Source of the DNA: DATMER01 sp034667225
GTDB lineage: Bacteria; Acidobacteriota; Thermoanaerobaculia; Multivoradales; UBA5704
NCBI GenBank assembly: GCA_034667225.1
Contig: JAXDKG010000058.1
Span: 124,001-188,000 of the forward strand
Direction of reading: 5' to 3'
Length of the DNA stretch: 64,000 nucleotides
Position 1 is the stretch's first letter, and each line of letters starts with the position of its first letter. Shown one piece after another: positions 25,045-33,273 of the stretch. Below the pieces are notes generated by a model. It was not told the origin of the DNA. It was given only the letters and a program-made list of their open reading frames with translations, and ran no database searches. Position numbers and translations under genes: made by a program.

Positions 25045-26363
25045 GGGAAGCCCGTGGCCGTACCACTCAGCTTGTAGATCCTGCCTCTCTTCATGACGAA
25101 GGCGACGTGCTCCGTGGCGGTGATGTCGGCGAGGGGATCTCCCGGCACGGCCACGATGTCCGCCTCCTTGCCGGCTTCCAGGGTGCCGGTCAGCCGCGAG
25201 ATCCCCAACAGGTCGGCAGCCGAGGCGGTGCCGGCCCGCAGGGCGGCGGCCGGGGTCATGCCGTGGTCCACCATGAGCTTGAACTCGCGCGCGTTGACGC
25301 CGTGCGGGCTCACCCCCGAATCGGTGCCGAAGGCGATCTTGATCCCCATCTTCACGGCCTTGCGGAACATGTCCGAGCGCTTCGACATGGCGGCCCGGCC
25401 CTTCTCGGCAATCTCCGGCGGGTAATGCCGCTCGGGCGCGGTTACATACTCGCCGGCGAGCAGGGTGGGGACCAGCCAGGTGCCGCGCTCCTTCATCATG
25501 CGCAGGGCTTCGTCGTCGAGGAAGGAGCCATGCTCGATGGAGTCGATGCCGGCGCGGATCGCGACCTTGGCCCCTTCGGCGCCATGGGCATGGGCCGCGG
25601 TCTTCTTGCGCAGCCGGTGCGCCTCTTCGACGATCGCGTTCATCTCGTCCTGGGTGAGCTGCGGGGTGTCCACCTCGTCGGTCAGCGACAGCACGCCGCC
25701 GGTGGCGCAGACCTTGATCACATCGGCGCCATACTTGACCTGGAACCGGACTGCGTCGCGGAACTGGTCCGGACCGCTGGCGATGCCTTCCGCAATGCCC
25801 GACTCGGGGCCGAAGAGCTCATAGGGATAGCCGGTCGAGTCGCAATGCCCGCCCCGCGCGCCGAGGGAGTGGACCGCCACGAGCATCCGCGGCCCGGCAA
25901 TGATCTCGTCCCGGGAGGTGTTGCGGAGGCCGACGTCGATCCAGTCTCCCGAGCCAAGATCGCGGATCGAGGTGAAGCCGGCCAGCAGAAGATTGCGCGC
26001 ATAGGCCGTGGCCCGGATCGCCGTCTCGGCCATGGTCCGCCGCAGGCCGGCCACCTCTGCCGCGTTCCAGTCGTCCTCGGACTCGAATGAGACGTGGGTA
26101 TGGGCGTCGATGAACCCAGGCAGCAGGGTGGCATCGCCGAGGTCGACGACCCGCGCCCCGGCGGGCACCTGCAGCCCGGAGCCCACGGCCTTGATCTTTC
26201 CTCCCTCGACGATCACCACGGCATCGCGGATCGTCGAGTCTCCCTTGCCGGAGAACAGCCGCGCCGCTTTCAGCGCGACGACCTCGGTTTTCGTAGCGGG
26301 TTCCTCGGCCAGCCCGAGAGCGGGCAGCGCGAGCACGGCCAGAGCCAGGATGCGGAGCTTCAT
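25041..26363 (-). CDS. Secreted amidohydrolase (imidazolonepropionase/Xaa-Pro dipeptidase-like)
   Basis: A 440-residue enzyme with signal peptide MKLRILALAVLALPALGLA. Ligands: HTHV in FIDAHTHVSF near residue 77, Lys in ADVIKVCATGG near 195, His in AAHAHGAEG near 237 and SIEHGSF near 258, and Asp in FGTDSGVSPHG near 331. It resembles the amidohydrolase at 21008, and secreted relatives have been linked to peptide hydrolysis. ATG 26363 is preceded by GGGGAGG at 6 bases. Paired in an operon with the adenosyltransferase. Confidence 0.87.
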   Translation of the reverse strand: MKLRILALAVLALPALGLAEEPATKTEVVALKAARLFSGKGDSTIRDAVVIVEGGKIKAVGSGLQVPAGARVVDLGDATLLPGFIDAHTHVSFESEDDWNAAEVAGLRRTMAETAIRATAYARNLLLAGFTSIRDLGSGDWIDVGLRNTSRDEIIAGPRMLVAVHSLGARGGHCDSTGYPYELFGPESGIAEGIASGPDQFRDAVRFQVKYGADVIKVCATGGVLSLTDEVDTPQLTQDEMNAIVEEAHRLRKKTAAHAHGAEGAKVAIRAGIDSIEHGSFLDDEALRMMKERGTWLVPTLLAGEYVTAPERHYPPEIAEKGRAAMSKRSDMFRKAVKMGIKIAFGTDSGVSPHGVNAREFKLMVDHGMTPAAALRAGTASAADLLGISRLTGTLEAGKEADIVAVPGDPLADITATEHVAFVMKRGRIYKLSGTATGFP

Positions 26364-26414
26364 AGTGGGCCTCCCCAAAAGGAAGCTGCATCCTAACGGA
26401 AAGGGTCCCTTTCG

Positions 26415-27476
26415 TCAGGGCAGGGTGTCGGAGTTTTGCGACGTCTTCGCCGCGCCCTGGGTCTCCGGGAGGGTGTCGCCGCCGATCAGGAACCAGCCGG
26501 TGGCGATCACGGAGAGCATCAGCAGAAGGGTCACCGCCAGGAGCAGCAGGGCCCAGCGGCGATCGCGGCGATCGCCGTCCTCGGACTCCTCGGAGCGGGG
26601 ACGCTGCGCGGACGGGAAGGGGGTCACGGCCGCGATTTCGGGGACGGCTTTCGGGCCGCGTACAGGAAGTGCCGACACCCCGCGTGCCCGCCCGGCTTGC
26701 CGCAGGGCCTCGGCCATCTCCGCCGCGGTCCGGTAGCGCGCCGCCGGGTCCGGGAACGTCGCCCGCGCCAGCACCTTGAGCAGCGGATCCCGGCCGTTCG
26801 TGCCCACCACCCCGCCGCCGCTCTTGAGACGGCTCGCGAACGTTAGACGGCGCAGCAGCGAGCCCACCGCGTAAAGATCGCTCTGCGGCGTAAACGGCTC
26901 GCCCGCGAGCTGCTCCGGCGCCAGCGCCGTGAGCGGATCGAACACGAGCTGCGTCAATCCGAAGCCGGTCAGTATCACCTGCCCATCGACCTGCCCATCG
27001 ACCTGCCCTTCCTCCGTCACCAGCACCGAATCCTCCCCGACATGCCGGTGCAGCAGCCCCTCCGCGTGCGCCTCCGCCAGGATGTCCAGGATCTGGCAGC
27101 CCCAGTCGATGAGCTGCCCGCGGTCTGGCCGGGCCCCCTGCGCCAGCAGCTCGTGCAGGGTCTGCCCCTCCACCGCCTCGAAGGCGATGAGCAGCGAGCC
27201 TTCATGCTCGGTCACTTCGAAGAGGGCAGGCAGGCCGCGGTGGTAAATCCGCGTGAGAGCCGCCGTCTCTTCGAGAAGAATTTCCCAGGGGGTGATCTCC
27301 TGGCACAGGCCGGGACGGGACGGAGGAATCACCTTGAGGATGACCGTCCTGTCGCTCCTCGTGTCGAGCGCGAGGTATGCCATTCCGAACGGAGCCGGGC
27401 CAAGGTCTTCGAGCACATCGTAAGGCCCGATGTCCTGGCTGCCCGCGGGGACCGACGTCGAGTGCATGGAGTGCAT
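26415..27476 (-). CDS. Membrane-anchored protein kinase-like pseudokinase
   Basis: The fold is that of a bacterial Ser/Thr kinase: degenerate glycine loop LGPAPFGMAYLA, the Lys strand VILKVI, and an APEQLAGE activation-segment end. But the catalytic loop reads HRHVGEDS where HRDLKPxN is expected, so the catalytic Asp is His, and DFG is GFG (LTGFGL). Both metal- and base-providing Asp are lost. A Pro-rich linker and one membrane helix (WALLLLAVTLLLMLSVIATG) follow, then a short extracytoplasmic tail. A GQVD tandem (12-bp repeat near 26985-27010) sits in the domain. Probably a sensing or scaffold protein. Start uncertain (GTG 27497 possible). Confidence 0.72.
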   Translation of the reverse strand: MHSMHSTSVPAGSQDIGPYDVLEDLGPAPFGMAYLALDTRSDRTVILKVIPPSRPGLCQEITPWEILLEETAALTRIYHRGLPALFEVTEHEGSLLIAFEAVEGQTLHELLAQGARPDRGQLIDWGCQILDILAEAHAEGLLHRHVGEDSVLVTEEGQVDGQVDGQVILTGFGLTQLVFDPLTALAPEQLAGEPFTPQSDLYAVGSLLRRLTFASRLKSGGGVVGTNGRDPLLKVLARATFPDPAARYRTAAEMAEALRQAGRARGVSALPVRGPKAVPEIAAVTPFPSAQRPRSEESEDGDRRDRRWALLLLAVTLLLMLSVIATGWFLIGGDTLPETQGAAKTSQNSDTLP

Positions 27477-27588
27477 GGTCAGGGCTCGTTCGCTCACGTT
27501 GGACGGTCGTGCAAGTTTCGTGCATGCTCGCGCCGTCGGCAGTCTTCATAAAGAGCAGTGCCGGGAAGACCGGAGAAGAGGACAGGAG

Positions 27589-28041
27589 ATGCGGATCGGA
27601 GTCATGTCGGACACGCACAACCTGCTGCGGCCCCGGGTGCTGGAGCTGCTCGCCGGCTGCGAGAGGATCCTCCACGCGGGGGACGTGGGCGGATTGGAGA
27701 TCCTGGAGCGGTTGCGCCAGGTCGCTCCCGTGGCCGCCGTGCGGGGCAACACGGATACGGGCCCGACCGCGGCGGAGCTGCCGCCGGCCCTGGCGGGCGA
27801 TCTGGACGGCCTTCCTTTCCGCATGGTCCACAGCCGGGAGGAGATCGATCCGGCCTGGCCGAGGAAGCTGAGGCTGCTCGTCTTCGGCCACTCGCACCGG
27901 CCGGAGCTGGAGTGGCGCGGAGATTGCCTGCTCTTGAACCCCGGTGCGTGCGGACCGCGGCGCTTCCATCTGCCGCTGACGCTCGCTATCCTCACGGTGG
28001 CCGACAACCGCATCGTTCCGGAGATCCTGTCGGTCGAGTAG
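27589..28041 (+). CDS. YfcE/MJ0936-type metallophosphoesterase
   Basis: A 150-residue calcineurin-like phosphodiesterase with all metal blocks: GVMSDTHN near residue 3-10, LHAGDVG near 32, VRGNTD near 57, FGHSHRP near 103 and LLNPGA near 118. Relatives are small Mn-dependent phosphodiesterases of unknown cellular substrate. ATG 27589 was preferred over the open upstream frame because the conserved sequence starts immediately (MRIGVMSDTH) and AGGAG abuts it. Divergent from the pseudokinase. Confidence 0.88.
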   Translation: MRIGVMSDTHNLLRPRVLELLAGCERILHAGDVGGLEILERLRQVAPVAAVRGNTDTGPTAAELPPALAGDLDGLPFRMVHSREEIDPAWPRKLRLLVFGHSHRPELEWRGDCLLLNPGACGPRRFHLPLTLAILTVADNRIVPEILSVE

Positions 28042-28065
28042 CAAGCTCATTCCAGGGAGGGTTTG

Positions 28066-29370
28066 ATGCGCCAACGACGCCTTGTTTCGCTGTGCCTCGC
28101 CGCCGGACTTGCCGCCGGTCTTGCCAATACCGGGCGCGTTTCCGCTGCCGGCTTCGGACTTTTCCAGCACGGCGGCCGCGCCCTGGGCCAGGCTGGGGCC
28201 TTCACCGCCCGCGCCTCGGAGCCCTCGGCCGTCTACTACAACCCCGCGGCCATCACCCAGCTCGAAGGCTTCCAGGTCCAGGCGGGACTCGACTTGTCCA
28301 ACTCCGAGGACAAGTACCAGAGCGCCACGGGCAGCTTCTCGGCCAGGCACATCATCGAATTCCCGCCGGCCGTCTATGCCACGTGGAGCTCCAAGGACGG
28401 ACCGTGGGCGGTCGGCATCGGGCTCGACTCTCCCTTCTGGTACCGCCTCGACTGGGACCCGGTCTTCTTCCCGGCCCGCTTCAAGGCGCGAGTGTTCGAG
28501 CTGCGCGTGGCCGAGGTCCACCCCGTGCTCGCCTACGACCTGGGCGACGGCTGGAGCGTGGGCGGCGGCCTGCGCTACGTCTTCGGCAACCTGGAGCAGG
28601 GCAACAACCTGATCCTCACCGCCCTCGTGCCGGCCGCCCCCGGCGGTCCGGTGGTACCCATCCAACTGGAGGGCGAATTCAACTCCGGCGCCGACGTCGA
28701 CGCGCTGGCCTGGGACCTCGCGGTCCACTACGCAGACCCGTCCTGGGGCTGGGGCGCGGTTTATCGGAGCAATGTCGAGCTGAAAGGGTCCGGCGACCTG
28801 GATTTCGAGATGCGCCCGATCGGCCACGCGGCCGCCGAGGCCCAGCTTCAGCAGCGCTTCGGCAGCGGACGGGCCCGCCAGGCCTTCGAGATCCCCCGCG
28901 AGCTGCGTGGCGGCGTCTGGTTCGCCCCCTACCCGGAGCTCCGCCTGGAGGTCGACGCGGCGTGGCAGAGCTGGTCGAGCCTGGAGGCGACCGCCGTCAC
29001 CTATACATTCTCCTCCCCCACCGACAGCCGTGTCGTCCTGACGCCGCGCGACTGGGACGATACGCTCTCGTTGCGCCTGGGGGCGGAGGGCAACATCACG
29101 GACCCTCTAATGATCTACGGCGGCGTCGCCTGGGAGCCCTCGCCCGTGTCAGGGAACACGGTCGAGCCCGGCTTCTCCCGCGGCGACGCCCTGGTCTATG
29201 CCGCTGGCATCAGCTACAGCCTGCCGAACATCTCGTTCGACCTCGGCTACTCGTTCCACGACCACGACCGGCAGGGAGCCTCCGCTCAGGAACTGCTGAA
29301 CCCGGGCGTGAACGGAAGCTACAACTCGAGCTCGCAGGTCTGGGGATTCTCGATCCGCAGACGCTGGTAG
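28066..29370 (+). CDS. Outer-membrane transport protein, OmpP1/FadL family
   Basis: A 434-residue beta-barrel protein with signal peptide ending RVSA near residue 28. The mature N-terminus AGFGLFQHGGRALGQAGAF followed by ARASEPSAVYYNPAAIT is the diagnostic FadL hatch, and the rest alternates hydrophobic strands to a C-terminal Trp (IRRRW). The family moves fatty acids or other hydrophobic compounds across the outer membrane. ATG 28066 follows GGGAGG at 5 bases. Confidence 0.9.
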   Translation: MRQRRLVSLCLAAGLAAGLANTGRVSAAGFGLFQHGGRALGQAGAFTARASEPSAVYYNPAAITQLEGFQVQAGLDLSNSEDKYQSATGSFSARHIIEFPPAVYATWSSKDGPWAVGIGLDSPFWYRLDWDPVFFPARFKARVFELRVAEVHPVLAYDLGDGWSVGGGLRYVFGNLEQGNNLILTALVPAAPGGPVVPIQLEGEFNSGADVDALAWDLAVHYADPSWGWGAVYRSNVELKGSGDLDFEMRPIGHAAAEAQLQQRFGSGRARQAFEIPRELRGGVWFAPYPELRLEVDAAWQSWSSLEATAVTYTFSSPTDSRVVLTPRDWDDTLSLRLGAEGNITDPLMIYGGVAWEPSPVSGNTVEPGFSRGDALVYAAGISYSLPNISFDLGYSFHDHDRQGASAQELLNPGVNGSYNSSSQVWGFSIRRRW

Positions 29371-29380
29371 GCGCTCTCCG

Positions 29381-29424
29381 CTCCCTCTCCCCCGGCACGG
29401 GGGAGTGGGCTGGGGTGTGGGGGC
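29381..29424. repeat. Palindromic element, family PE-1, intergenic copy
   Basis: Starts CTCCCTCTCCCCCGG; CTCCCCCG and CGGGGGAG form a tight hairpin, followed by GTGGGCTGGGG. It aligns along its length with the copies inside the NRPS genes (41167, 51789), here between convergent genes at 29370 and 29431 where it may act as a terminator. Confidence 0.65.
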
Positions 29425-29430
29425 ATGGGA

Positions 29431-31446
29431 TCAAACCGGCGCCAGCTCCGGCTGGCGCTCGGCCGCCATCCTCGTGAACATCCCCGGCTCGTAGGCCGTG
29501 ATCTTTCCCATGAAGGCCGAGGCCGCCACGGTCAGCGGCGAGGCGAGCCAGAGCTTGCCCGGGCCGGAGCGTCCCTTGTAGTTGCGGTTGATCGCGCTCA
29601 CGGTCACCTGGTCCGTGTCGTCCGACACACCCGGACCGCAGCCGATGCAGGCTCCGCAGCCGGGATGGATCAGCGTCACGCCCGCTCTCTCGAAGGTGTC
29701 GGCGAGGCCATTGCGGCGCACGAAGTCCTCGACCGCCATCGAGCCGCACTGGATCAGGAACTTCACGCCGGGGGCGACCTCGAACCCGGCGTCGAGCGCC
29801 TCCTTCACCACCTGGTGATAGAAGACCAGGTCGTCGATCTTGCCCGCCGTGCAGCTCCCGCCATAGGCGATGTCGATCGGTACGTCGCCGATCTCGTCGA
29901 TCCAGGCGCCGTTCGTCGGATCGGATGGGATGCCCTGGTCGGGATCGCCCGGGTGCGCCACCATCGGCCTGATCTCGGAGAGGTCGATCTCGTACACGCC
30001 GCCGGCGTACTCCGCTCCCTCGTCAGGGAAGACCGCCCGGGCGCGGAGCGCTTCGACGTCGATCCCCGGCCGCCACTCGGCCAGCCAGCGGAAGGTCTCG
30101 TCGTCCGCGATCACGATCGCGGTGCGGGCCGAGCACTCGGTGGCCATGTTCGTCAGGGTGGCGCGCTCGTCCATGGAGAGCGTCGCGACGCCCGGGCCGG
30201 TGAACTCCATCACCCGGTTGAGCGTGAATTGCGGCCGGGCATGGTTCAAGAGGATGTAGAGCATCAGGTCCTTGGCCGTGACCCCCGAGCCGAGCTTGCC
30301 CTTCAGCTCGAAGCGGATCGATTCCGGCACTTCCACCTGGGTAAATCCCTGGTGGACCAGGTCGGCGTACTCGGTGGCGCCCACACCCCAGGTGAGGGCA
30401 TTGTTGACCCCGCCCATGCAGGTGTGGCTGTCCGTGGCCTGGATGAAATCGCCCGGATCGATCAGGTACTCGCGTGCCACCTCGTGGCAGATGCCGGGCG
30501 AGATGCGATCTTTGGCCGAAAAGTCGCGCACGCCGGTGTGGACCTGGAACTCGCGCTGCAGCTCGCGCAGGGTCTCGATCTTGTCGAGGAACGGCCGCAT
30601 CTTCGGCACCTCGTCGGCGTAGACCAGGTGGTCCTCGAAGACCGCGAACTTGCCCGGGTTCTTGACGGTGTAGTCCTTGCCGTACTCCTGCTCCAGGAAG
30701 TAGTGGACTTGGGCGGTGGTGAACTCGTGCGAGTAGCCGCCGTCGACACCCACGACCACCGCGTCGCCCGGCTTCACGTACTTGTGACCTTCTCCGAGCA
30801 TGTGTTTGGCGAGGATCTTCTCGGCCATGGTCATGGGGCGGGGCCCGGTGTCCGGGCGCGGCATCTCGATCTCGCCCGCGGTGATGGCTTTCGAGAACGG
30901 GAACAGGCCGCCCTGCAGGATCACGAGCCTGGTGATCGGGTCGTACCCTCGGGTGAACTCCTCCAGGGGAATGCCCTCGTTCGCTTGGAGGCGCCGGATC
31001 TGGTCGTGGTCGCCCATGAGCACGCCCTGGTTGATGTTGTTGCGGGCGTGAATCGGCGCGAAGGAGGCGGCGATGGCGAGCCGGATGCCGGACCATTTCT
31101 CCGCCTGCACCGCGGTTTCGCGGGAGCTGCCCACTCCCTTGCGGTAGCCGGAGACGATCACCTCAAAGTTGCCGTTGATCAGGGCATCGCGCTCGAAAAG
31201 GCGCTTGCCGTCCACGATCAGGCCGGCATAGGCGTCGCGGGCCAGGTCCTCGGGCCGGTGGCTGAAGCAGACCCAGGCCGGGGTCATGGCGTCGGTATTG
31301 ATGTCGTCGAGCAGGTCCTCGACGGTCAGGTCTTCCATGCGGAGGTCCAGCTCGCCCGCAAGCTGGCGGCGGATCAGGTCGGGGTCCTTGGTCAGGAAGA
31401 GGACCCGCTTGCCGGGGGTCAGACGGATGATCTCGGGGGGTTTCAT
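29431..31446 (-). CDS. Aconitase/isopropylmalate-dehydratase family protein, swivel domain first
   Basis: A 671-residue Fe-S (de)hydratase. The swivel (LeuD-like) domain comes first: DDINTDAMTP near residue 47, then SGYRKGVGSSRETAVQAE near 98-115 and FAPIHARNNINQG near 128-140. The catalytic half follows with VVVGVDGGYSHEFT, DSHTCMGGVNN near 337 and GCGACIGCGPG near 590, giving the three Cys of the 4Fe-4S cluster. This order is like AcnB but without its HEAT-like domain. Substrate uncertain: aconitate, homoaconitate or a related acid. No leu genes nearby. Confidence 0.83.
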   Translation of the reverse strand: MKPPEIIRLTPGKRVLFLTKDPDLIRRQLAGELDLRMEDLTVEDLLDDINTDAMTPAWVCFSHRPEDLARDAYAGLIVDGKRLFERDALINGNFEVIVSGYRKGVGSSRETAVQAEKWSGIRLAIAASFAPIHARNNINQGVLMGDHDQIRRLQANEGIPLEEFTRGYDPITRLVILQGGLFPFSKAITAGEIEMPRPDTGPRPMTMAEKILAKHMLGEGHKYVKPGDAVVVGVDGGYSHEFTTAQVHYFLEQEYGKDYTVKNPGKFAVFEDHLVYADEVPKMRPFLDKIETLRELQREFQVHTGVRDFSAKDRISPGICHEVAREYLIDPGDFIQATDSHTCMGGVNNALTWGVGATEYADLVHQGFTQVEVPESIRFELKGKLGSGVTAKDLMLYILLNHARPQFTLNRVMEFTGPGVATLSMDERATLTNMATECSARTAIVIADDETFRWLAEWRPGIDVEALRARAVFPDEGAEYAGGVYEIDLSEIRPMVAHPGDPDQGIPSDPTNGAWIDEIGDVPIDIAYGGSCTAGKIDDLVFYHQVVKEALDAGFEVAPGVKFLIQCGSMAVEDFVRRNGLADTFERAGVTLIHPGCGACIGCGPGVSDDTDQVTVSAINRNYKGRSGPGKLWLASPLTVAASAFMGKITAYEPGMFTRMAAERQPELAPV

Positions 31447-31503
31447 CCTCGTTCACGCTCCTCTCGTCCGGCACATTGTAACCTCTGATATATAAGGCCG
31501 GCC

Positions 31504-33030
31504 ATGGAGGAACAACCCGGAAGCCTGTATGAAAAAGTCCTCCGTCACCAGGGGGAGACGCCGGTGCGCGCCTCGGCGGCGGTAATCCCATGGCGACGGC
31601 GAGGGGAAGGAATCGAGGTTTATTGGGTCCGGCGCGCCGAGACCCTGGCGTTCATGGGGGGCTGGCACGCCTTTCCCGGCGGCGGGCTCTCCAGGTCGGA
31701 TGCCGCCATCCCCGTGACCGGCGAGCCCTCGGGCCTGGGCGAGCTGCCGCCCGCGGCCGGGTTCCCCGAGTCGCTGGTCGACGAGCCCGGGCCGGACATC
31801 ATCCCCGGGCTGGTCGCCTGCGCGATCCGCGAGCTCCACGAGGAGACCGGTATCCTTCTGGAGGATGCCTCGCGCCTGGTCTGGGCCGGCCGCTGGCTGA
31901 CGCCCCCCTTCGCGCCGATGCGCTTCGACAACCGCTTCTTCCTCCTGGAATGGCCGGAGAGCGAGCCGGTCCAGCCCTCGGTCACCCCCGGGGAGCTGGC
32001 CGAGGGCGAGTGGATCGATCCGCTGGCGGCGTGGGAGGCTTGGCGGAGCGGCGCGGTTCTCACCGCTCCGCCGATCCTCCACATCCTGGATGTCCTCGCT
32101 CACGATGGTCCGGATCGGGGGCTCGGACGGCTGCGCAACCCCGAGGAGACCAACCTCGGCCCGTTCCGGCGCATCGAGATGCGCCCCGGGATCCTGATGT
32201 TCCCGCTCGCCACCCACACCCTGCCGCCCGCCTCGACCACGAACTGCTATCTCCTGGGGAACGGAGAGGCAGTGCTGGTCGATCCGGGCTCGCCGATCGA
32301 CGCGGAGAACGAGCGGCTGGAGCGCGCCCTCGCCGTCGCCCGCGAGCGGCTCGGCCGGCGGGTCACGGCGATCTGGCTCACCCACCACCACCCGGATCAC
32401 ATCGGCGGGGTCGAGCGGCTGCGGCGCTCCCTCGGCGTGCCCGTTCTGGCCCATCCCGCTACGGCCGAGCGGCTCGCCGGCCGGGGCATCAAGATCGACG
32501 GCGAGCTTCAGGACAAGCAGCGGATCGAGCTGGCCGGGGACCCGCCGATGACGATCCTGGTGCTCCACACCCCCGGCCATGCCCGCGGACACCTTTGCTT
32601 CCTGGAGGAGGACCAGCGGGCAACGCTGGTGGGCGACCTCGTCGCGGGGCTCGGCACGATCGTGATCGATCCCCCTGAAGGGGACATGGACGATTACATC
32701 GCCTCGCTGGCGCGGCTCGCCGTGATGCACCCGGGCACCCTCTTTCCCGCCCACGGCCCCGCCATCCTGAACGGCCGCGGCAAGCTGCGGGAGTATGTGG
32801 ACCACCGGCTGGCGAGAGAAGCCAAGGTGCTGGCGGCCTGGAACGAGGGCTTGCACGAGCCTTCCGAGATGCTCCCCAAGGTCTATGAGGACACGCCGCG
32901 CCCGGCCTGGCCCCTGGCCGAGCGGCAGATCCTCGCCCACCTGGACCGCCTGCGCCGCACCGGGCGTCTCGGCGAATGGCCGGCCGATCTGCCGGACATG
33001 CCGGATGAGGAGCAGGAGCCCAACGCATGA
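31504..33030 (+). CDS. Nudix hydrolase fused to LACTB2-like metallo-hydrolase
   Basis: A 508-residue fusion. The N-terminal Nudix part has FPGGG near residues 56-60 and ACAIRELHEETGILL near 102-116; the two halves of the Nudix box are separated by an insertion of about 40 residues. The C-terminal metallo-beta-lactamase fold has THHHPDHIGG near 296, HTPGHARGH near 357 and LVGDLVAG near 376, most like LACTB2-type endoribonucleases and RNase/hydroxyacylglutathione hydrolase relatives. Divergent from the aconitase-family gene. Both active sites look complete. Confidence 0.83.
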   Translation: MEEQPGSLYEKVLRHQGETPVRASAAVIPWRRRGEGIEVYWVRRAETLAFMGGWHAFPGGGLSRSDAAIPVTGEPSGLGELPPAAGFPESLVDEPGPDIIPGLVACAIRELHEETGILLEDASRLVWAGRWLTPPFAPMRFDNRFFLLEWPESEPVQPSVTPGELAEGEWIDPLAAWEAWRSGAVLTAPPILHILDVLAHDGPDRGLGRLRNPEETNLGPFRRIEMRPGILMFPLATHTLPPASTTNCYLLGNGEAVLVDPGSPIDAENERLERALAVARERLGRRVTAIWLTHHHPDHIGGVERLRRSLGVPVLAHPATAERLAGRGIKIDGELQDKQRIELAGDPPMTILVLHTPGHARGHLCFLEEDQRATLVGDLVAGLGTIVIDPPEGDMDDYIASLARLAVMHPGTLFPAHGPAILNGRGKLREYVDHRLAREAKVLAAWNEGLHEPSEMLPKVYEDTPRPAWPLAERQILAHLDRLRRTGRLGEWPADLPDMPDEEQEPNA

Positions 33031-33141
33031 AAGACCCCGACTGGTTCATCCGTCCCCTCTTCCCGCCGACGAAGCGCCTCCCTCCGCCGGCACTATCTCG
33101 CGGAGCCGTACCTCCCCGAGCCATATCTCGCCCAGCCGTAA
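33027..33141 (+). other. Possible small ORF interrupted by a frameshift
   Basis: ATG 33027 overlaps the stop of the Nudix gene (ATGA) and starts MKDPDWFIRPLFPPTKR. One base out of register near 33080, the next frame continues RRHYLAEPYLPEPYLAQP and stops at 33139-33141, with a repeated EPYL motif. A one-base change in CCTCCCTCC would join them. The unshifted frame to 33254 has no recognisable feature. The remaining bases to 33273 show nothing else. Confidence 0.2.
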
Positions 33142-33273
33142 GCTCCGACCGGCCTCCGCCGCCGACCCTTCGTCGTTCCGGCGCAGGGAGACGTCCTCCC
33201 CAGAGGCCGCCCCTCCCCCGCCGGTCGGGCCTGAAGTCGCCGTTTCACCCTTGAGACAGGAGACACCGACCTG

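Noticed and set aside
31486..31494. TATATA as promoter of the Nudix gene
   Set aside because: Only about ten bases before the ATG, too close for a normal -10, and no -35 is seen.
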